NCBI GenBank assembly: GCA_045640985.1
Contig: JAZUFZ010000007.1
Location: 1-10,600, forward strand
Length of the DNA stretch: 10,600 nucleotides
Source of the DNA: Colimorpha sp045640985
GTDB taxonomy: Bacteria; Bacteroidota; Bacteroidia; Bacteroidales; P3
Direction of reading: 5' to 3'
Each line of letters starts with the position of its first letter. The first letter of the stretch is position 1. The position numbers and the translations under genes were made by a program. The notes below the pieces were generated by a model. The model was not told where the DNA came from and made no database searches. It worked only from the letters and a program-made list of their open reading frames with translations. Below are positions 6,772 through 10,600 of this stretch, piece after piece.

Positions 6772-6803
6772 CAAAAATACGCATAATTTTTGATTCGAGC
6801 AAA
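6772..6803 (-). promoter_or_regulatory. Consensus Bacteroidota promoter facing left
   Basis: On the minus strand TTTG (6803-6800) is followed after 20 bases by TATTTTTG (6779-6772), an exact fit to the TTTG-N19-21-TAnnTTTG consensus. Transcription would start near 6765 and run toward the 3' end of the lipoprotein gene. It is as good a match as the promoters of rimP and of the gene at 10568, which makes an accidental match less likely. Confidence 0.65.
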
Positions 6804-6869
6804 TTTTTTTCAAGAGGCTGGAGAAATAGAGGTGAATATTATCGGTCCCGTAAAACGTAATAAATCTGA

Positions 6870-7177
6870 TGCAGTACCGGCGGGAAATGAAAATAACTGT
6901 TTTTTACGACATTTTCGATATCTTATTGATATATAGTGAGAATCATCCGACATTCATCCGCCAAGATCCGACATCAATGTCGGTTTTGTCGGATGAAATT
7001 GAAAAATCACTTGATTTTCCTTTCGGAAGTCCGAGGCCGCTTTCCCAGGTCTGAACCGACAGGAAACCGACACAATGTCGGTTTTTGGCGGATGAATGTC
7101 GGATGCTATCCGCTGAATACCAGCAATATACGCAAAATGTCGTAAAAAATCAGAATCTCATTTCCTGCAGAGCTGCA
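6870..7177. repeat. Large nested inverted repeat (about 308 bases)
   Basis: Several arm pairs share one centre near 7024: 6870-6890 with 7158-7177 (imperfect), 6900-6915 with 7134-7149 (16 of 16), 6944-6964 with 7085-7105 (21 of 21), and 6968-6983 with 7067-7081 (near match). The segments between the two perfect pairs are both 28 bases and match at half their positions, so this reads as one long palindrome partly worn by mutation. It could be a miniature foldback transposon, two inverted copies of a 150-base repeat, or a structured RNA. No target-site duplication was found directly outside the perfect arms. Confidence 0.85.
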
Positions 7178-7236
7178 AAACGACATCGGATAGGCCAGCC
7201 TTTAGGTGAGACTCCAGCAATCGGACTTCAGCAATA

Positions 7237-7270
7237 AAGAAAAGGGACAACTTTTGTTGCCCCTTTTCTT
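7237..7270 (-). terminator. Intrinsic terminator of the DPP7-like gene (bidirectional)
   Basis: Arms 7237-7251 and 7256-7270 pair at 14 of 15 positions around a TTTT loop. On the minus strand the hairpin ends in a T-rich run (CCCTTTTCTTTATT) and lies 18 bases after the stop codon of the peptidase gene. The near-symmetry, with T-rich 3' arms on both strands, means it may also stop rightward transcription coming from the lipoprotein side. Confidence 0.85.
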
Positions 7271-7288
7271 ATCCATAGCGGAAATCTT

Positions 7289-9460
7289 TTATTTCACGAT
7301 ATTCATTTCTGCAATAAGGTTCTTTGCGCCGGCATATTTGTCGATTACCCAAAGCATGTATCTGGTATCAAGGCAGATGCAACGCTGGAGGTTTTCTTCA
7401 AAATCGATGTCGCCACTCATGGCTTCGCCGTTGCCGTCGAATGCAAGACCAATCAGGTTGCCGTTAGCATCAATTACAGGACTTCCTGAGTTGCCGCCGG
7501 TAATGTCGTTGTTGGTAAGGAAGCAGGTAACCAGCTCACCCTTGGCATTAGCATACTGGCCGAAATCTTTCTGGTTGTAGAGATATTTCAGGCGGTCTGG
7601 CACGATAAATTCAGAGTTGTTCGGATCTTCCTTTTCAAGGATGCCCTGCATGGTAGTATAGTAGCTATAGGAAACTGCATCTTTCGGGCTGTATGCCAAC
7701 ACGTTTCCGTAGGTCAGACGGATGGTTGAGTTTGCATCAGGAGACATAAGTTTCTTGCCTTGGTTGATCTGAAGAATACCATCTACGAAGTCGCGGTTTC
7801 CACGGGTAATCTGATCGTTGATTTCCTGAGGAATCATGCGGTAAACTTCAACATATTTGTCGTAAATCTGACTGCCGATAACAAACATCGGGTCTTTTTC
7901 AAGTACCTTTGCATTAGGTTTGTTGAGGAACTTCTCGAAGGATTCCTGATCTGCAAAGAGGCTCTTGGACATATTGAAGCGGACATATTTCTCAAAGTCT
8001 GATTTGAATTTCTTGTCGGCATCGGTGAGGAAGTCCGGGCAATAAGTGGCCTTGATGTTCTTGAATACATATTCAAACATCTTGGCTTCAAGTTTGATTT
8101 CAGTTTCTTTGTTGTAGTCTTTATAAAATTCAGCTGCGTTGGCACGGATTTCCTCAAGCTGCTGGTTGCGAGCTTCTTCGTTTTCGGTATTGAGGGCATT
8201 CAGGATTCTGCTTCCCAGTTTGCAGCTGTTCCAGGGCAGTTCCGGACCAGACAGGAGACCTTCGGTAAAGTACATCATTGCCTCTTCGTATTCCTCACGT
8301 GCGGCATAGCTCTTTTCGAGCAGACCGAGGGCGCGTCCGTATTTTGCGTCGTGACTCTTTGCCCATTTGGTAAACTCGGATTCGATGTCCTTCTTTACCT
8401 GCATGGTATTGAGGTTCTTGAGGGCCTTGTTCTGTTCGTTGCTGTATTTCCAGTAGTTGGAGCAGGAGGCGTATTTAGAGGCGTATTTGATGCGGATATC
8501 CTGAGCGGATGCCATTTCTTCGCGGAGCACATTGATTTTTACGGTGCGGATTTCGTAGCGAAGTTTGTTGGTCACGTCCATAGTCTCTTTCAGACCGTAG
8601 CTGGTGATATAGTGGTCGGTAGTTCCAGGGAAACCGAGAACCATTGCAAAGTCGCCGTTGTTTTTCTCCTTGATGCTTACCGGCAGAAAGTGCTTAGGGG
8701 TAAGAGGCACGTTGTCCTTTGAGTATGCAGCCGGAGTGCCGTCAGGGGCGGTATAGATACGGAACATCGAGAAGTCGCAGGTATGGCGTGGCCAGGACCA
8801 GTTGTCGGTATCGCCGCCGAATTTACCCATCGACTGTGGAGGAGCACCCACGAGACGCACGTCTTTGTAAATCAGATGAACGAAGAGGAAGAACTGGTTG
8901 CCTTCGAACATCGAGATTACTTTTGCATCGTAGATTGTGCCAGCCTTGGCTCTGTCGGCTATTTCCTGAGATATTTTTTTGATGGCCTTGGCTCTGTCGC
9001 CCTCGCTCATGGCATCGCTGAGGGAAGATTTTACCTGAGAGGTAACATCCTCAACGCGAACCAGTATCGAGGCCGTCAAGCCTGGGTTAGGCAGTTCCTG
9101 GTCTTTGCTGTAGGCCCAGAATCCGTCGCGGAGATAATCGTGTTCTACAGAAGAATGCTGCTGCAACTGGCCAAAACCGCAGTGGTGGTTTGTGGTCATA
9201 AGACCTTCGTTGGAGATGATCTCTCCCGTGCAGAAATGCCAGAAAGGATTGCCCTCGTTGCCGAGACCCACGATTGCGTCCTTGATGCAGGACTGGTTGA
9301 TGCTGTAGATGTCTTCAGGGGTAAGTTTGAATCCTGCTTTCTGCATGTCGGAATAATTCTTTCCGATAAGGTTCAGCAGCCACATACCTTCGTCTGCCCG
9401 TGATACGCCAGCAGAGGCTATCAAGAGGATTAATGCTAAAGTTAATGATTTTAGTTTCAT
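7289..9460 (-). CDS. S46 family dipeptidyl-peptidase, DPP7-like
   Basis: This 723-residue serine exopeptidase removes N-terminal dipeptides from oligopeptides in the periplasm, supplying dipeptides for uptake. A Sec signal peptide (1-22, SRA then DEGMW) precedes a mature chain starting with the family's typical DEGMWLL. The chymotrypsin-type triad is intact: His93 in TNHHCG, Asp229 in HTCDFSMFRIY and Ser658 in GGNSGSPV. Length and triad spacing match P. gingivalis DPP7 and DPP11. The residue 18 after the catalytic Ser, which separates the two classes (Gly in DPP7, Arg in DPP11), is Gly676 in FDGNGE, so cleavage after hydrophobic residues is expected rather than after Asp/Glu. It has its own promoter (9508-9515) and terminator (7237-7270), so it appears monocistronic. 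The family call is very secure; the subclass is inferred from one residue. Confidence 0.95.
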   Translation of the reverse strand: MKLKSLTLALILLIASAGVSRADEGMWLLNLIGKNYSDMQKAGFKLTPEDIYSINQSCIKDAIVGLGNEGNPFWHFCTGEIISNEGLMTTNHHCGFGQLQQHSSVEHDYLRDGFWAYSKDQELPNPGLTASILVRVEDVTSQVKSSLSDAMSEGDRAKAIKKISQEIADRAKAGTIYDAKVISMFEGNQFFLFVHLIYKDVRLVGAPPQSMGKFGGDTDNWSWPRHTCDFSMFRIYTAPDGTPAAYSKDNVPLTPKHFLPVSIKEKNNGDFAMVLGFPGTTDHYITSYGLKETMDVTNKLRYEIRTVKINVLREEMASAQDIRIKYASKYASCSNYWKYSNEQNKALKNLNTMQVKKDIESEFTKWAKSHDAKYGRALGLLEKSYAAREEYEEAMMYFTEGLLSGPELPWNSCKLGSRILNALNTENEEARNQQLEEIRANAAEFYKDYNKETEIKLEAKMFEYVFKNIKATYCPDFLTDADKKFKSDFEKYVRFNMSKSLFADQESFEKFLNKPNAKVLEKDPMFVIGSQIYDKYVEVYRMIPQEINDQITRGNRDFVDGILQINQGKKLMSPDANSTIRLTYGNVLAYSPKDAVSYSYYTTMQGILEKEDPNNSEFIVPDRLKYLYNQKDFGQYANAKGELVTCFLTNNDITGGNSGSPVIDANGNLIGLAFDGNGEAMSGDIDFEENLQRCICLDTRYMLWVIDKYAGAKNLIAEMNIVK

Positions 9461-9507
9461 GGTTTTATACGATATTTATTATTTATTCATACTTTAATAT
9501 GGAATTG

Positions 9508-9515
9508 CAAAGATA
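9508..9515 (-). promoter_or_regulatory. -7 element of the DPP7-like gene promoter
   Basis: On the minus strand TATCTTTG (9515-9508) matches the Bacteroidota TAnnTTTG -7 box and lies 48 bases before the start codon. No clean TTTG occurs at the expected 19-21 bases upstream; the nearest is GTTT (9536-9533) at 17 bases, so the -33 element is weak or activator-dependent. Confidence 0.6.
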
Positions 9516-9576
9516 CGAATAATTCTTGAATTAAACAGTTTTTTCTTCAAAAATCTCATATTTTTTTCAAGAATCC

Positions 9577-9984
9577 TTAATTGCCCCGACGGGCCTTTAG
9601 TCCGCCAAGCAGATAACACAATCCGATGATTCCGGCAGCAGCCATAGCGGATATTCCCTTGAAATCCCAGATTCCATTTGCTGCCATCGACACAATTCCC
9701 CAAACTGCACGCATCAGGTAAACGCCTGCGATACAGAATATTCCGGTCCAGAGCAATGGCAACTTTCTGATGCGCCCATCGGCCGAAAGCGCGTACAAAC
9801 CGCATACGATAAAGGCACAGACAAGACCCATCGTAATCAGGTAAGGCAATGCCGCGCCATATTCCGCAATCCTATTCATTATCCCATCAATGCCATAGTA
9901 GCGGAAAGCCGCATCCAGAAAGATCAAGGCGGCAATGTGTCCCGCCGCAATAATGAAATTCAAATAAGCCCCGATCTTTAACAT
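9577..9984 (-). CDS. Small four-helix integral membrane protein, unknown function
   Basis: From the ATG at 9984 the product has 135 residues and is almost wholly hydrophobic. Four membrane-spanning segments can be drawn at about residues 3-23, 45-67, 75-97 and 110-130. A short basic tail (KARRGN) suggests a cytoplasmic C-terminus. An in-frame GTG at 10029 would add 15 hydrophilic residues, but the A-rich stretch just before the ATG is more typical of start sites in this phylum. No catalytic or transport motif is visible and I do not recognise the family. It is on the same strand as the DPP7-like gene and 116 bases upstream of it, but that gene has its own promoter element in the gap, so co-regulation is uncertain. 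Confidence 0.75.
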   Translation of the reverse strand: MLKIGAYLNFIIAAGHIAALIFLDAAFRYYGIDGIMNRIAEYGAALPYLITMGLVCAFIVCGLYALSADGRIRKLPLLWTGIFCIAGVYLMRAVWGIVSMAANGIWDFKGISAMAAAGIIGLCYLLGGLKARRGN

Positions 9985-10163
9985 AATGTATTTTGGTTTT
10001 TTGTCAGATTTTGTATAAATGTCCGTCACTCATTCCCGCTTGAGGAGGAAATCCCCGTTTGTTATTTTCACAGATTTTAATACGGATTTTCATATATTCA
10101 TTAGACGCCCGTCACCCTCAAATAACTACATCAGTATGTGACTTTTTTTATGCTTCCAATGTT

Positions 10164-10186
10164 CTGGTATCTCTGTGGTAACTCCC
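10164..10186 (+). repeat. Dispersed 23-base repeat, copy 2
   Basis: This stretch matches the minus strand of 6525-6547 at 22 of 23 bases. It ends where the long pyrimidine tract begins. Two nearly identical intergenic copies 3.6 kb apart, in opposite orientation, point to a repeat family rather than chance. Confidence 0.7.
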
Positions 10187-10200
10187 TTCTATCTTTTTTT

Positions 10201-10260
10201 TATCTTCTTTTTATCTTTTTTCTATCTCTTATTCTAAGAAAAGGAGATAAAAAGAAGATA
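10201..10260. repeat. Pyrimidine/purine inverted repeat
   Basis: TATCTTCTTTTTATC (10201-10215) is repeated perfectly inverted at 10246-10260, a 15-bp stem with a 30-base spacer. It lies in a longer tract that is almost pure pyrimidine from about 10182 to 10235, with TATCTTNTTTT-like units about every 11-12 bases, and mostly purine from about 10237 to 10288, where a further AAAAAGAAGATAAGAG copy occurs at 10271-10286. A strong hairpin or unusual DNA structure is possible. Confidence 0.75.
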
Positions 10261-10352
10261 ATATGGAGACAAAAAGAAGATAAGAGGGATTTACCGCAGA
10301 GAAAAGCCTGAGATACAAGCCCCTGGAGACATGTTAAAAGGAATACAAAAAG

Positions 10353-10374
10353 CCTCCCGGACAGACCTTCCGGG
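10353..10374 (-). terminator. Terminator-like hairpin on the minus strand
   Basis: CCCGGA (10356-10361) pairs with TCCGGG (10369-10374) around a seven-base loop. On the minus strand the stem is followed by AGGC and then TTTTTG, the layout of an intrinsic terminator. No leftward gene is seen upstream of it in this window, so what it would terminate is unclear; it may guard against antisense transcription from the right. Confidence 0.45.
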
Positions 10375-10435
10375 CAAGGGCAGAATCTTCGGATGAGAAA
10401 AGTGGATGAAAAATTTGCAAAAAGTCGGCAGATAA

Positions 10436-10467
10436 TTTGCAAAATCCGAAAATAAGATATATCTTTG
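10436..10467 (+). promoter_or_regulatory. Consensus Bacteroidota promoter of the gene at 10568
   Basis: TTTG (10436-10439) is followed after 20 bases by TATCTTTG (10460-10467), an exact consensus match. The transcript would start near 10474, giving a leader of about 95 bases before the ATG at 10568. Both elements lie within TTTGCAAAA words that also occur once more upstream (10414-10422), which may be an operator. Confidence 0.85.
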
Positions 10468-10567
10468 CAAAATCAAAACAACCGCAAGTTTTCGCCTCTT
10501 TCCGCGGATAAACCGCGCTAACGGATTGAACGAAAATAAATTAAATGATAACCAAAAATCCAGAACT

Positions 10568-10600
10568 ATGAAGAAATTTATGATTTTTATGTTGCTCGGG
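10568..10600 (+). CDS. Start of an exported protein (3' truncated)
   Basis: The last 33 bases encode MKKFMIFMLLG, a typical beginning of a signal peptide with two Lys followed by a hydrophobic core. The ATG follows an A-rich stretch and lies about 95 bases downstream of a consensus promoter. Too little is present to name the product. Confidence 0.6.
   Translation, partial: MKKFMIFMLLG

Larger units (their letters stand above)
6350..7236. other. Long intergenic region without a convincing gene
   Basis: Nearly 890 bases lie between the ends of two converging genes. Only short open frames occur; on the minus strand these include a 36-codon frame (6343-6453) and a 32-codon basic frame (6564-6662), neither of recognisable family. 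The region is not featureless: the left half holds hairpins at 6501-6517, 6613-6625, 6626-6652 and 6654-6681, the centre a consensus minus-strand promoter (6772-6803), and the right half a large nested inverted repeat (6870-7177). A decayed gene, a non-coding RNA and a small non-autonomous mobile element are all possible contents. Confidence 0.6.
9985..10567. other. Divergent intergenic region with repeats and a promoter
   Basis: About 580 bases separate the leftward membrane-protein gene from the rightward gene at 10568. The left third (to about 10160) shows nothing recognisable beyond the possible GTG extension of the membrane protein. The rest holds a dispersed 23-base repeat copy, a pyrimidine/purine inverted repeat, a terminator-like hairpin on the minus strand and a plus-strand promoter. 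Open frames here are short and low in complexity and do not look coding. Confidence 0.6.

Noticed and set aside
8783..9403. 206-codon open frame on the plus strand
   Set aside because: It is antisense to the N-terminal half of the S46 peptidase, which carries the catalytic His and Asp; no start context or family resemblance.
7289..9460. DPP11 (Asp/Glu-specific) identity
   Set aside because: The class-defining position is Gly rather than Arg.

Overview
The window looks like a chromosomal segment of a Bacteroidales bacterium (phylum Bacteroidota), probably Prevotella/Porphyromonas-like. The reasons are a type IX secretion (T9SS) C-terminal sorting domain, an S46 dipeptidyl-peptidase, an IF2 with the long Pro/Glu/Lys-rich N-terminal linker, and several promoters matching the Bacteroidota consensus TTTG-N19-21-TAnnTTTG. 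No phage, transposase, CRISPR or plasmid gene is visible.

Layout. 2-832 (+): 3' part of a secreted protein ending in a T9SS sorting domain. 869-5885 (+): a translation/transcription operon with a good promoter and a leader hairpin, then rimP, nusA, infB and, 9 bases after infB, tRNA-Arg(CCU). 5902-5957: seven tandem copies of an 8-base unit. 5993-6349 (+): a small lipoprotein that reads as a bacterial stefin/cystatin (N-terminal Gly residues, QVVAG, a late Leu-Pro hairpin). 6350-7236: about 890 bases without a convincing gene, but highly structured. It holds a consensus minus-strand promoter with a run of small hairpins downstream, and a roughly 308-base nested inverted repeat with mirrored CCGACA clusters. 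7237-9460 (-): a DPP7-like S46 exopeptidase with its own promoter and terminator. 9577-9984 (-): a small four-helix membrane protein. 9985-10567: intergenic, with a pyrimidine/purine inverted repeat, a hairpin and a strong plus-strand promoter. 10568-10600 (+): the first codons of an exported protein.

How the parts relate. RimP matures the 30S subunit, NusA acts on RNA polymerase elongation and termination, and IF2 delivers initiator tRNA. They form a classic growth-linked operon, here extended by a tRNA. The rest is envelope biology: a T9SS cargo, a periplasmic dipeptidyl-peptidase that cuts oligopeptides for uptake, and a putative lipid-anchored cysteine-protease inhibitor. That fits a peptide-using, protease-rich Bacteroidales lifestyle.

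The least explained parts are the stefin-like lipoprotein and the structured DNA at 6480-7180. Functional claims for the latter are inference. The inverted repeats, motif spacings and promoter matches were read directly from the sequence.
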